From a virus: a DNA stretch of 20,680 bases. Made by a program: the position numbers and the translations under genes. The notes beneath the pieces were generated by a model. The model did not search any database, was not told where the DNA came from, and was given only the letters and a program-made list of their open reading frames with translations. Shown here piece after piece: positions 14,097-20,680 of the stretch. The DNA lies in IMG/VR virus record IMGVR_UViG_3300025840_000333, positions 1-20,680 of that record, one strand, 5' to 3'. The stretch's first letter is position 1. Each line of letters begins with the position of its first letter.

Positions 14097-14414
14097 ATGT
14101 TGTCAACGGAATATAGATTACGTCTTGAATTTATCTGTAACAAAATTTCTTGTAAAGAACCAGTTCAATTAAAAGATATGATCTGGGCTGAGAAGTTAGC
14201 TAAAGCTAATCGATCAGCAGGTGAGCTTTTAAGGCGCGCACGACGCATTGCTCATAACCCAGAAATGAAACAAAACAGTCTTGATGGTTTTATGAATGCA
14301 ATGGATCTTGGTGATCCAGACCCACAAAATTACCGCACCGGTTTTGACAGTGCGGATGACATTGTGGAATGGTTTAGCCAGGAAAAAACAGACGACTGGC
14401 GCCAAAGAGATTAA
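14097..14414 (+). CDS. Small conserved-looking cyanophage protein, unknown function
   Basis: A 105-residue mostly helical protein. The N-terminal half, EFICNKISCKEPVQL then DMIWAEKLAKANRSA and LLRRARRIA (about 10-50), has a pattern I associate with small hypothetical proteins of T4-like cyanophages, but no function is attached to them. The C-terminal part contains an acidic GFDSADDIVEWF helix. There is no membrane segment. A putative TATAAT-containing promoter precedes it. Its TAA shares bases with the minus-strand DUF3310 stop codon (TTAA, 14411-14414), so the two convergent genes overlap by 4 nt with no terminator between. Confidence 0.55.
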   Translation: MLSTEYRLRLEFICNKISCKEPVQLKDMIWAEKLAKANRSAGELLRRARRIAHNPEMKQNSLDGFMNAMDLGDPDPQNYRTGFDSADDIVEWFSQEKTDDWRQRD

Positions 14415-14776
14415 TTTTTCTCTGCGTCTGCTACTTCAATAAGACGATCAAGATACCAACGACATTTTTTTAAATCTTCCACACCGCCTTTATTTTTCCA
14501 ACGCCATAAATATTTAACGCAATTGCCACGAAGAAACCCTTCGTATTCCTCAAAAGTAAGTTGTGCTTCAATTGCTTCAATACATTCAATACCACCTTCT
14601 TCTGTGTAGTGTGAAGGATGATTAATGTTATTAATTAATACAGGACGCATTGATGTTTCTTTTGGCTCATCATTACCACTAGTATCTGTTGCCCAGGGGA
14701 CAGGACAGACACCTCCTGGACAATCGCTGATCTCAGTCAACTCATTTGTATCAATTGGTTCAAACAAATCCTTCAA
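14411..14776 (-). CDS. DUF3310 protein
   Basis: The C-terminal half matches the DUF3310 pattern seen in many phages: NHPSHYTEEGGIECIEAIEA, then GFLRGNCVKYLWRWKNKGG, then EDLKKCRWYLDRLIE. The family is small and helical and often lies near phage nucleotide-metabolism genes; its biochemical role is unsettled. The start is uncertain. The frame stays open to an ATG at 14935, but that would overlap the upstream gene by 163 nt in a different frame. I chose TTG at 14776, whose TTGA overlaps the upstream stop and gives about 121 residues starting KDLFEPIDTNELTEIS. ATG at 14650, directly before the conserved domain, is the other option. The segment before the domain includes a Cys pair (CPGGVCPVPW). 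Confidence 0.65.
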   Translation of the reverse strand: MKDLFEPIDTNELTEISDCPGGVCPVPWATDTSGNDEPKETSMRPVLINNINHPSHYTEEGGIECIEAIEAQLTFEEYEGFLRGNCVKYLWRWKNKGGVEDLKKCRWYLDRLIEVADAEKN

Positions 14777-15135
14777 CGATTCACGCCTTGCTTTAGTTTC
14801 CTTTGCATCGCCATTGACACTTCCTGTTCCTCCGGCGACAGTTGCCCCATATCCACCAGTAGTTGCCTTGGTTGAGGCTGTGCCCCGTGCATAATTCCCA
14901 TCTCTGCGCTGGGAATCATTCCTGTTAATCCGCATCGTGGTTGCGCTCTAGGATCTATACTTAAGTTATCACGTGGCATGTCTTGTTGGGTAACAGCTAA
15001 GCCAGTGTTGTATTGATCGTAAAGTGGTACATCATTAGCATCGTTATCTAGAGGCTGACCAAAAGTATCTAGATTTGTTAAACGCTGCTTTAATTTATAA
15101 TTGCCTTCAATGAAAGCATTTAAAAAAGCATCCAT
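14773..15135 (-). CDS. Unknown phage protein upstream of DUF3310
   Basis: A 120-residue protein from ATG at 15135 with its own promoter-like element (TCACTTATAAT) 24 nt upstream. It is Gln/Asp/Asn/Pro-rich. The N-terminal MDAFLNAFIEGNYKLKQRL looks like an amphipathic helix. The C-terminal LSPEEQEVSMAMQRKLKQG is another. The middle is probably unstructured. No family is recognised. Its stop codon overlaps the likely TTG start of the DUF3310 gene, suggesting translational coupling and a shared transcript. Confidence 0.55.
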   Translation of the reverse strand: MDAFLNAFIEGNYKLKQRLTNLDTFGQPLDNDANDVPLYDQYNTGLAVTQQDMPRDNLSIDPRAQPRCGLTGMIPSAEMGIMHGAQPQPRQLLVDMGQLSPEEQEVSMAMQRKLKQGVNR

Positions 15136-15179
15136 GAATATTTTCCTGATTTAAACTACATTATAAGTGATACAATTCG
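15136..15179. promoter_or_regulatory. Divergent promoter region
   Basis: This 44-nt gap separates two divergent genes. On the minus strand, TATAAT at 15165-15160 lies inside the 11-base element TCACTTATAAT that also precedes the gene at 14097. On the + strand, TACAAT at 15171-15176 lies 3 nt before the ATG at 15180, too close for a normal -10, so the + promoter may be elsewhere. Confidence 0.4.
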
Positions 15180-15527
15180 ATGCTAATTCCAGATATTGGT
15201 GAAGGAAGAAGTAGCTCGGGTTCTTCCATTACCGATTTAAATCCTGAGCGTTCTTACGACGTAGATATTCGCCGGTTAGATGATGATGAAAAAGAAATTG
15301 CCCGTGCTGCGGATACTCGCAACGTAGGACAGCAGCGTCGTGTTGAAAAGTTCTTGAAATCAGCTCGTTCAGCTGGAAAGTTTCGCCAGAAAAGAAACTA
15401 CGATCAGCCATATACAACCAGAGAAGGACAAACCCCTGCTTTTATCGAAGGAGATCGATTTGGCAGGGCCGGTTCAACAAATTATGCAGATAAGCCACAA
15501 CCGTCAACCAGTAGGCTTTATTACTAA
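15180..15527 (+). CDS. Small charged protein, unknown function
   Basis: A 115-residue hydrophilic protein, the only + gene between two minus-strand groups. The N-terminus is Ser/Gly-rich, followed by an acidic-basic stretch (SYDVDIRRLDDDEKEIARAA), a basic helix (QQRRVEKFLKSARSAGKFRQ) and a Gly/Pro/Tyr-rich tail ending RLYY. No domain, signal peptide or membrane segment is seen. The frame is open with coding-like composition and begins directly after a divergent promoter gap. The function cannot be assigned. Confidence 0.5.
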   Translation: MLIPDIGEGRSSSGSSITDLNPERSYDVDIRRLDDDEKEIARAADTRNVGQQRRVEKFLKSARSAGKFRQKRNYDQPYTTREGQTPAFIEGDRFGRAGSTNYADKPQPSTSRLYY

Positions 15528-15539
15528 AGCTATACCCTT

Positions 15540-15566
15540 AGTCTAGCCATACTAAAATTTTAGACT
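15540..15566. terminator. Possible bidirectional terminator between convergent genes
   Basis: AGTCTA (15540-15545) pairs with TAGACT (15561-15566), and the loop region contains the perfect palindrome CTAAAATTTTAG (15552-15563). The element lies between the + gene ending at 15527 and the minus gene ending at 15560. The stem is AT-rich and short, so termination would be weak. Confidence 0.3.
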
Positions 15567-16144
15567 TTAGAAAGGACTACTTCATAAGGTTGTTTGTTAT
15601 ATTTGCCTTTACGTTCAAAGTAACTAACTTCACAAGGCTCTCCTTGATAAAACAAGAGCTGACAGATACCTTCGTTAGCGTAAATTTTATTAAACAATGG
15701 AGTGCAGTTACTAATTTCTAAAGTCAAATGGCCTTCCCAGCCAGCTTCAGCTGGTGTAATATTTGCCATAATGCCAGCACGGGCATATGTAGACTTGCCC
15801 ACAGCAACTACAGTGACATCTCGTGGGAGCTTAATATGTTCAATAGCAACGCCTAAACAGTAACCATAAGGCGGAATAATAAAATATTGACCCCTTTCAT
15901 CCTTATGCAATTCAGTTTCTTTTAAAATTTCAGGATCAAAGTTTTTGGCATCGCACATGCCATGCTGCACACCGCCAAATAAAAGACATTGGTTAGGAGA
16001 TAAACGAATGTCATATCCATACGAGCTAAGCCCATAACTTAAGACTGGGACATCGTTTTCTTTATTGACAAGATAATCCTGGAAAGGAGTTATCATCCCT
16101 TCCTCAGCTAATTTACGGATTTCTTTGTCGCTAAGAACAGACAT
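15560..16144 (-). CDS. dcd: dCTP deaminase
   Basis: A 194-residue enzyme that deaminates dCTP to dUTP, feeding dTTP synthesis during phage replication. Family signatures are clear: YGLSSYGYDIRLS (37-49), GKSTYARAGI (116-125), TPAEAGWEGHLTLEISN (130-146) with the expected catalytic Glu137 in GWEG, and YANEGICQLLFYQG (155-168). Length is normal for the trimeric family. Whether it stops at dUTP or also hydrolyses dUTP to dUMP (bifunctional form) cannot be read with certainty from these motifs. It is the last gene of the minus-strand operon, 23 nt after the Dam-like gene, with a weak GGA upstream of its ATG. Confidence 0.9.
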   Translation of the reverse strand: MSVLSDKEIRKLAEEGMITPFQDYLVNKENDVPVLSYGLSSYGYDIRLSPNQCLLFGGVQHGMCDAKNFDPEILKETELHKDERGQYFIIPPYGYCLGVAIEHIKLPRDVTVVAVGKSTYARAGIMANITPAEAGWEGHLTLEISNCTPLFNKIYANEGICQLLFYQGEPCEVSYFERKGKYNKQPYEVVLSKV

Positions 16145-16167
16145 GTGCTTTATCCAATGAAGATAAT

Positions 16168-16761
16168 CTACACCAAAATTCTTCCTTTTTCGCTGTAGAT
16201 ATCAACAAAATTCTCTGTAGCTTCTTGCACATTATCACGTGGTTGTAAGTAAACTATGACACTACAGCCCGTGGTTTTATGCATTGTTTCATCCGTTGCA
16301 AGATAATGACGCATCAACTTGGGTCTTGATTTCATGATGCAAACAGGATGATCAAAGATGTCTTGTACATACATCGTTATGTCAATATAATTACTGAAAA
16401 AAATAGCTTGCTCTACTTTGCCTTCTAGCCATTTTCGCTTCAGTGTTTTCCACCACAACGCATGGCCTGAAGTTAAAGTAGGAGACAAGCCCCTGGTGCG
16501 AATCCATTTATCTTCTTTTTTGTTAAAGTAATAAGAAAATTGAGGGGGGAATAAATAAACGTTACCGTACCATTCGTCTTCATTAAGCGGGTCATTAATA
16601 GGTGTGTAGTAATTTTTTGCTTGTACGTACTGATTTGCGAAATCAGAACTAGCAGGATCTAATGTGATCTCTCCTAAAAGCATATGAGCGGAATCGATTA
16701 AATCTCGATTGGTAACCCACTCAAAATCTTCAGTTTTAATGTTGCCTCTTTTGATACCCAT
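16168..16761 (-). CDS. Dam-like DNA N6-adenine methyltransferase with altered catalytic motif
   Basis: A 197-residue protein resembling phage DNA N6-adenine methyltransferases. EWVTNRDLIDSAHMLLG (14-30), ITLDPASSDFANQYVQA (32-48) and the following Y-Y-T...DPLNEDEWYGNVYL match the usual 'W-x-T-P ... LDPaS ... AN ... DgL ... W-x-G-x-v-w' order. The next motif should be (N/D)PPY, which places the target adenine; here it reads FPPQ (71-74). That change would be expected to impair or alter catalysis. The ATG at 16761 overlaps the previous TGA by 1 nt (TGATG) and is preferred to the in-frame TTG at 16764. The protein could protect phage DNA, mark it, or be a non-catalytic DNA-binding descendant. 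Confidence 0.6.
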   Translation of the reverse strand: MGIKRGNIKTEDFEWVTNRDLIDSAHMLLGEITLDPASSDFANQYVQAKNYYTPINDPLNEDEWYGNVYLFPPQFSYYFNKKEDKWIRTRGLSPTLTSGHALWWKTLKRKWLEGKVEQAIFFSNYIDITMYVQDIFDHPVCIMKSRPKLMRHYLATDETMHKTTGCSVIVYLQPRDNVQEATENFVDIYSEKGRILV

Positions 16762-17132
16762 CAATCACTAACCTGGTTATAATCAATTGCAAAATAACGC
16801 ATCCCTTGGTGGTCATTGATGATATAACCAGCGCCTGCTGCAGGATCAAGTTTTTGAGCAGATTCTAAAATTGTTTTAAACGTTTCTTGAAGCTCTCCTT
16901 CAGAAGATTCCTGAGCAGCGTGTAGTTCTTTTAGTGTCAACCAAAACATTGAACGATCGTTGTTGTTTGGCTGAAAGCACATTATTCCAGGGCCTTCTGT
17001 TTCCCAGAATTTATTGAAGTATTTACCCATATCACCAAGAAGCAGTTTAATTGTTGCATCTGCATACTTGGCGCTAGCAGAATCAAAGTTTTCTCCGATT
17101 ACAGAAGCTAGTAATTTCTCGCGTCTATCCAT
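16761..17132 (-). CDS. Unknown small protein of the minus-strand operon
   Basis: A 123-residue protein. ATG at 17132 (MDRREKLLASVIGENF) is preferred to the in-frame TTG at 17138. It overlaps the upstream gene by 8 nt and the Dam-like gene by 1 nt, so the three are clearly co-translated. The sequence is mixed alpha/beta with a helical start, a central FWLTLKELHAAQESSEGEL helix and a C-terminal GYIINDHQGMRYFAIDY beta pair. No catalytic motif or known domain is recognised. Confidence 0.55.
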   Translation of the reverse strand: MDRREKLLASVIGENFDSASAKYADATIKLLLGDMGKYFNKFWETEGPGIMCFQPNNNDRSMFWLTLKELHAAQESSEGELQETFKTILESAQKLDPAAGAGYIINDHQGMRYFAIDYNQVSD

Positions 17133-17586
17133 GATCAATTAAACGTTGTTTGTGTAAAGCTTGTAGCATTTTAGGCAATGGTTCATAAATAACAACCATC
17201 TTTCCTAGTGCGCCACGTTTCTTTATTAATTTATCATTTTCGTTTCGCATTTTTCTAAACTCCCCTGAGCGTATTAAGTATTCAGCAACACAACGAAGCC
17301 TGCGTTTTAAAGGAAGATCTGCATTGGGGAACCGACTACAAATTGTATCTGGCTCCATGTTTACAAATGCTAGACGCAAACGATTCGCCAAAGTCATGTT
17401 ACTGTTAGGATCTTCGACTTCAAAATCATGCAGTAGTTTTATATAGCGTTGTAAACAACCATCATCAAAAGAACCCTCTGGTGGTAAAAAAAGACGTACC
17501 TGCGAAGCTAAGCTCACTGGGAGAAGTTCCTGATAATTATCTAGAGTTAAAGCGCTAATCACGATGCCATCAAAACGGTGAGCCAT
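17125..17586 (-). CDS. Unknown protein of the minus-strand operon
   Basis: A 153-residue protein beginning 2 nt after the HTH gene. It has a Leu-rich N-terminus (ALTLDNYQELLPVSLASQVR), a central helical region (ANRLRLAFVNMEP) and a basic C-terminal half (LKRRLRCVAEYLIRSGEFRK, then KLIKKRG). The basic part and its link to a DNA-binding HTH gene would fit a nucleic-acid-associated role, but no family is recognised. Its stop overlaps the next gene by 8 nt. Confidence 0.55.
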   Translation of the reverse strand: MAHRFDGIVISALTLDNYQELLPVSLASQVRLFLPPEGSFDDGCLQRYIKLLHDFEVEDPNSNMTLANRLRLAFVNMEPDTICSRFPNADLPLKRRLRCVAEYLIRSGEFRKMRNENDKLIKKRGALGKMVVIYEPLPKMLQALHKQRLIDHG

Positions 17587-17588
17587 AA

Positions 17589-18029
17589 TTATTCTTTCGG
17601 GATGCCGACATTTTCTAATTCTGTGCGTCGTTGTTTATACATTCCACTTCCACCATCAAATGTACGAAGACTTGCTTCCGGACCTTTATGAAAAGAAAGG
17701 ATTAATTGATTCCAGGGGATACGAACAAGTTGTTTAGTTTTACCTGCAGGAATGACAATATAATGAACCCCCTGGACCCAACCAGTAAAATTATCTGGTT
17801 TATTTTTTTTCTTACCTTGTAGAATCCAGTTGCGAATTGTTTGATCAGTTACGCCAAGGCGTTTGGCACATTCTTCGGTTGAGATGTATTCATCTGCATA
17901 GATCTCAGGACTGACTTGATCCGTTTCTTTATTGCTGTATTTAGAATGCCATATCGAAGCAAGGATGTTTCTGATTCCTTTTAGTTCTCCTGCAATAACT
18001 GATAACTCTTTGTTGATGTCAGAAGACAT
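17589..18029 (-). CDS. Helix-turn-helix DNA-binding protein
   Basis: A 146-residue protein, first gene of the minus-strand operon. Residues 1-35 are helical and may dimerise. YISTEECAKRLGVTDQTIRN (48-67) is a good MerR/AlpA-type helix-turn-helix, followed by a basic turn (GKKKNKPDN) and a GVHYIVIPAGKTKQLVRIPW wing. It therefore looks like a winged-helix transcription factor; small terminase subunits and excisionases have related folds and cannot be excluded. It is divergent from the + gene at 18056 with a 26-nt gap, so it may regulate its own operon and that gene. Confidence 0.6.
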   Translation of the reverse strand: MSSDINKELSVIAGELKGIRNILASIWHSKYSNKETDQVSPEIYADEYISTEECAKRLGVTDQTIRNWILQGKKKNKPDNFTGWVQGVHYIVIPAGKTKQLVRIPWNQLILSFHKGPEASLRTFDGGSGMYKQRRTELENVGIPKE

Positions 18030-18055
18030 AGATAAAAATAAATGCTACAGTTTGT
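18030..18055. promoter_or_regulatory. Short divergent intergenic gap with AT-rich boxes
   Basis: Only 26 nt separate the HTH gene from the membrane-protein gene. AT-rich runs are present on both strands, including TTTATT on the minus strand, but no convincing -35/-10 pair lies within the gap. Any promoter must extend into the adjoining genes. Confidence 0.25.
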
Positions 18056-18493
18056 ATGCAGAATAACCCGACAAGCATGGAAGATCAAGTACCTTCTAGC
18101 AATATTCCTCAGCAAGAAGGAAACTATTACGTTGATCCGGCTGGCGAACGATATCAAAATCCTACTGAATTTAATCAGGCACAAATGCAAATGCCTGAAA
18201 AAAGGAGTTTTAATTTTGAAGAAATGCGACAAAAAGCACTACAAGATGCAATTCAGCAAGTAACCGCAAAGCGTTCTGTTGAACAAGAACAACCTATGCA
18301 AATGCCGTTTAAGCAAGAAGTGCCAGTAGTTACAAGCAATTCAACGCCGCAAATAGTTTATGTAAAACGCAATATGACACTTGCAGAGTTATTGTTAACG
18401 CTTTTATTGGCTTGCGGAATCGTAACAGGAGTTCAATTCACTTGGAGCTTTGCTACTGATTTAATTTCGCGTATCGAAATCAAAGGTAAATAA
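18056..18493 (+). CDS. Single-pass membrane protein, unknown function
   Basis: A 145-residue protein with a long hydrophilic, Gln/Met/Pro-rich N-terminal region (1-100) and one transmembrane segment near the C-terminus (about 110-130, AELLLTLLLACGIVTGVQFT), preceded by a VYVKRN positive cluster. A short basic end (ISRIEIKGK) follows. The positive cluster before the segment suggests the N-terminal part stays in the cytoplasm. From memory, similar C-terminal '(K/R)RN-x-T-x-AEL' membrane segments occur in cyanophage proteins of unknown role. A holin or superinfection-exclusion function is possible but not supported by a specific motif. It directly precedes the tail fibre gene. Confidence 0.6.
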   Translation: MQNNPTSMEDQVPSSNIPQQEGNYYVDPAGERYQNPTEFNQAQMQMPEKRSFNFEEMRQKALQDAIQQVTAKRSVEQEQPMQMPFKQEVPVVTSNSTPQIVYVKRNMTLAELLLTLLLACGIVTGVQFTWSFATDLISRIEIKGK

Positions 18494-18495
18494 GC

Positions 18496-18518
18496 AGTCC
18501 TATAATTAAATGAGGACT
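18496..18518 (+). promoter_or_regulatory. Small hairpin and -10-like box before the fibre gene
   Basis: AGTCC (18496-18500) and GGACT (18514-18518) form a 5-bp stem around a loop that begins with TATAAT (18501-18506). The TATAAT could be a -10 box for the fibre gene, but no good -35 box is found. The stem lacks a T run, so it is not a clear terminator. Confidence 0.3.
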
Positions 18519-18532
18519 TGGCTTAGAGCAGG

Positions 18533-20680
18533 GTGCCAAATAGAAAGATAACAGATTTTCCCGCTATTCTTCCAGGGGATATTGTCGATGCAGACGTGCT
18601 CAATTTGGTGCACGTTTTTGAAGTTGACCCTGCTCTACGCAATAAGAAAATTACTTTCAGTGGTTTTCGTGAATATTTAGATACATATTATATTAACTAT
18701 AATGAAATCGATCCTTTTGAGTTAAACAATTTAATTGTATCAGGCTATTTAAGAGTCAGTGGTGAAGCTACATTAGCCACTGGTTTAACAGTAAGTGGTA
18801 ATGCAGATTTTAAACAAGATGTAATTATTAGAAATGATTTGCTTATTGCCAATGATTTAACAGTAACAGGAAATATAACAGGAAATCAAATTGATGTTAA
18901 TAATTTATTAGGTGATTATTTAGAAGTTACTTCAGGCAATTTTACAATTGCAACAGGCACAACAATTGATTTTGTTAGTGGTTATTTTGACAATGTATCT
19001 GGAACAACAATTACAGGAGATTCTGTAGGCATTGATGATGGCACTGCAGTTACTTTTGCTGTAACAGATACTCTTGATGCTGTATCTGGTTTATTTGATT
19101 ACGCTAATGTAAAAGATTTAATTGCCACTGGAACCGTTGAAGTTAGTGGTACTTTTCTTGTAAGTGGTATTACAGCTACAGGTACTATTAGTGGTCAAAC
19201 AATTACAGGAGAACTTGCTAGTTTTACCACTGTAATTGCTCAAACAGGCATCTTTACTTCAACGGGAACCCTTTCAGGCGCAACAATAACCGGTGATGTA
19301 ATTAGATACACAACAGCAACAGGAAACGCTTTAACACTAACTACTGGTGACTTCACAAATGTTTCAGCCACTGGTATTAACGTCAATACTTTAACTGGAA
19401 CAACTATACAATTTACCAATGGTTTTATTGGTAATGACCTTACTGTTACAGGTGATTTAACAGCTACAAATATTACAGGAACTTACATCTCAGGTGCTAC
19501 AGGTGAATATACAACACTATCTGGAGCATCAATTACAGGCGATACTATTGATGCAACAACAATAAATGTTTCCACTTTAACTGCTGCAAATTTAAGCTTT
19601 AGTGGTGATCAGACTATTAGCGGTGATTTTACCGTTTTACAAGATATTTTTGCAAGTGGATCAGGATATTTTGCTTCCGGTATTAGCGTCACAGGAACTA
19701 TTAGTGGCGAAACAATTACAGGGCAGTCAGGTACTTTTGATACTTTAATTACTGCTCCTACTATTACAGGAGGTTTCGTTAGTGTTACAGGTGTTGTTGT
19801 TTCTGGTGACGTAACTGCAACAGGTGATTTAAGAGTTAGTGGTGTTTTAGATGTTGCTAACAATACAGATATTGGTGGAAATCTTATTGTTGTAGGAACA
19901 ACTCAATTAAGCGGCAATACTGATATTAGTGGGACTGTTTCTATTACCAGTGGAAATGTTGTAGGCGATGGGCTTACTAATATTAGTGGCATTTCTTTCT
20001 TAAATGTAAGCAGTGGTTTAGTTGATAACAATTTAATTGTTAGCGGAGATTTAGATGTCAGCGGTACTGCTACCTTTGATGAGTTAGTTATTCTTAGTGG
20101 GTTAACAGTTAGTGGAGACTTTTTAGTTTCTGGATCATTAACTGTTGATGATGATGCGACAATTAGTGGAAATATTACAGCTGTTACTGGTGTTTATACA
20201 ACAGTTACTGGTAATCTTGTTGAGTTTACGTCAGGAATATTTCAAGATTTAAGTGCTGTTACTGCTAGTGGCACAGCTTTAAGTTTTACAAATATTACAG
20301 GTACAACTGTAACCGGTATTGATGCATTATTTACTAATGGTACTTTCCAAACGCTAACAGGTGTTACTGTTACTGGTACTACATTAAATTTCACAAGTGG
20401 CTTCTTTGTTGATTTAGAAGCATCAGGCGACGTTACGCTTGATGGTAATTTAACTGTAATTAGTGGATTAACAGCAGCATCTGGAGTAATTGAAAATACC
20501 TTTACTGTTACAGGATCTACCACATTAGTCAGTGGTTTAACAGTTAGTTCAGGACAAGCTGCTTTCCCATGGGGAACTTCGGGAGAACCTGGCATTACGT
20601 TTACAGGTGATCTTAATACAGGTTTTTATAATGATTCTGGTGAACGTATTGGATTTGCTACAAATGGAAATCGTGCTGTA
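18533..20680 (+). CDS. Long repetitive tail fibre protein (partial, runs off the window)
   Basis: The frame is open from GTG at 18533 to the right edge with no stop, giving 716 visible residues. TAG at 18524-18526 closes the frame upstream. GAGGA at 18512-18516 is a distant ribosome-binding site. Residues 1-50 (NRKITDFPAI, then a KITFSGFREYL stretch) form an attachment-type head domain. From about residue 68 to 670 a beta repeat of Thr, Ser, Gly, Val and Ile recurs many times, with units like SGDLTVTG, VSGTTITGD and TNISG. The last visible part, DLNTGFYNDSGERIGFATNG, is a pattern commonly found just before the C-terminal intramolecular chaperone (Peptidase_S74-type) of phage fibres. It most likely binds the host surface; the receptor-binding end lies outside the window. 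Confidence 0.8.
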   Translation, partial: MPNRKITDFPAILPGDIVDADVLNLVHVFEVDPALRNKKITFSGFREYLDTYYINYNEIDPFELNNLIVSGYLRVSGEATLATGLTVSGNADFKQDVIIRNDLLIANDLTVTGNITGNQIDVNNLLGDYLEVTSGNFTIATGTTIDFVSGYFDNVSGTTITGDSVGIDDGTAVTFAVTDTLDAVSGLFDYANVKDLIATGTVEVSGTFLVSGITATGTISGQTITGELASFTTVIAQTGIFTSTGTLSGATITGDVIRYTTATGNALTLTTGDFTNVSATGINVNTLTGTTIQFTNGFIGNDLTVTGDLTATNITGTYISGATGEYTTLSGASITGDTIDATTINVSTLTAANLSFSGDQTISGDFTVLQDIFASGSGYFASGISVTGTISGETITGQSGTFDTLITAPTITGGFVSVTGVVVSGDVTATGDLRVSGVLDVANNTDIGGNLIVVGTTQLSGNTDISGTVSITSGNVVGDGLTNISGISFLNVSSGLVDNNLIVSGDLDVSGTATFDELVILSGLTVSGDFLVSGSLTVDDDATISGNITAVTGVYTTVTGNLVEFTSGIFQDLSAVTASGTALSFTNITGTTVTGIDALFTNGTFQTLTGVTVTGTTLNFTSGFFVDLEASGDVTLDGNLTVISGLTAASGVIENTFTVTGSTTLVSGLTVSSGQAAFPWGTSGEPGITFTGDLNTGFYNDSGERIGFATNGNRAV
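18734..20560 (+). repeat. Degenerate coding repeats in the tail fibre
   Basis: Short imperfect DNA repeats encode the (S/T)G-rich beta units. Recurrent forms are variants of ACAGG, AGTGGT, ATTACAGG and GGTGATTTAACAG. The unit is variable in length and no exact tandem array is present. The repetition can support recombination between units and hence variation in fibre length. Confidence 0.6.

Noticed and set aside
14773-14935. Programmed -1 frameshift fusing the 15135 gene to the DUF3310 gene
   Set aside because: The shift direction fits, but no X-XXY-YYZ slippery heptamer in the right frame and no following structure is visible; a coupled TTG start explains the arrangement more simply.
18496-18518. 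Hairpin before the fibre gene as a terminator
   Set aside because: The stem is only 5 bp with a 13-nt loop and is not followed by a T run.
18734-20560. Repeats in the fibre gene as a CRISPR array
   Set aside because: Repeats are degenerate, of uneven spacing, in frame and coding for beta-repeat protein; there are no constant repeats with unique spacers and no cas genes.
19609-20595. Open minus-strand frames in the fibre region giving Val/Pro/Thr-rich peptides
   Set aside because: The repetitive fibre sequence creates long open frames on the other strand by composition alone.
1-20680. tRNA genes
   Set aside because: I scanned by eye for T-loop (GGTTCRANNC) motifs with an acceptor stem and found none; a tRNA search program would settle it.

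Overview
The window reads as part of the genome of a tailed double-stranded DNA phage, most likely one that infects cyanobacteria. Genes are packed with 1-8 nt overlaps, AT content is moderately high, and the gene set is viral: a major capsid protein, virion proteins, two peptidoglycan hydrolases, free-standing HNH endonucleases, dCTP deaminase, a DUF3310 protein and a very long repetitive tail fibre. The cyanobacterial assignment rests on family recognition from memory: an NblA-like protein, a DUF6321-like protein, a small basic protein ending in RGQGKG, and an integrase-like/excisionase-like pair resembling picocyanobacterial proteins. No terminase, portal, polymerase or tail sheath gene is visible, so virus family and tail type cannot be assigned.

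Layout. Positions 1-7939, all on +, form a virion block: the end of an unknown gene, major capsid protein, an abundant-looking companion structural protein, a strong terminator, a helix-hairpin-helix (ComEA-like) protein, a second terminator, a small neck-like protein, a glycine-zipper protein, a SleB-like hydrolase, a beta-rich structural protein and a 544-aa protein with a split SWIM-type zinc motif. Positions 7940-8803 are a distinct module: a good sigma70 promoter, a tyrosine-recombinase-like gene that has lost its catalytic residues, and a convergent excisionase-like gene with its own promoter over an inverted repeat. Positions 8804-13002 hold an HNH endonuclease, a 926-aa lysine-rich helical protein (probably internal to the virion), a DUF6321-like protein, a 38-aa basic protein and a second HNH (homing-type) endonuclease.

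Positions 13063-14414 hold the endolysin, whose start codon lies in a hairpin, then an NblA-like protein (candidate phycobilisome-degradation adaptor) and a small conserved-looking protein. Positions 14411-18029 are mostly on the minus strand. They contain a DUF3310 protein and its upstream partner, and a five-gene operon (HTH protein, two unknown proteins, a Dam-like methyltransferase with an altered catalytic motif, dCTP deaminase), interrupted by one small + gene. From 18056 the + strand resumes with a single-pass membrane protein and a tail fibre that runs off the window.

The virion block builds the capsid and the cell-entry proteins. The minus-strand operon looks like early nucleotide metabolism and regulation. 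Endolysin plus NblA-like protein would form a late host-takeover and lysis pair. The points most worth following up are the NblA-like protein, the catalytically degenerate integrase with its excisionase partner, the start-codon hairpin of the endolysin, the split SWIM motif in a virion protein and the FPPQ-for-NPPY change in the Dam-like protein.
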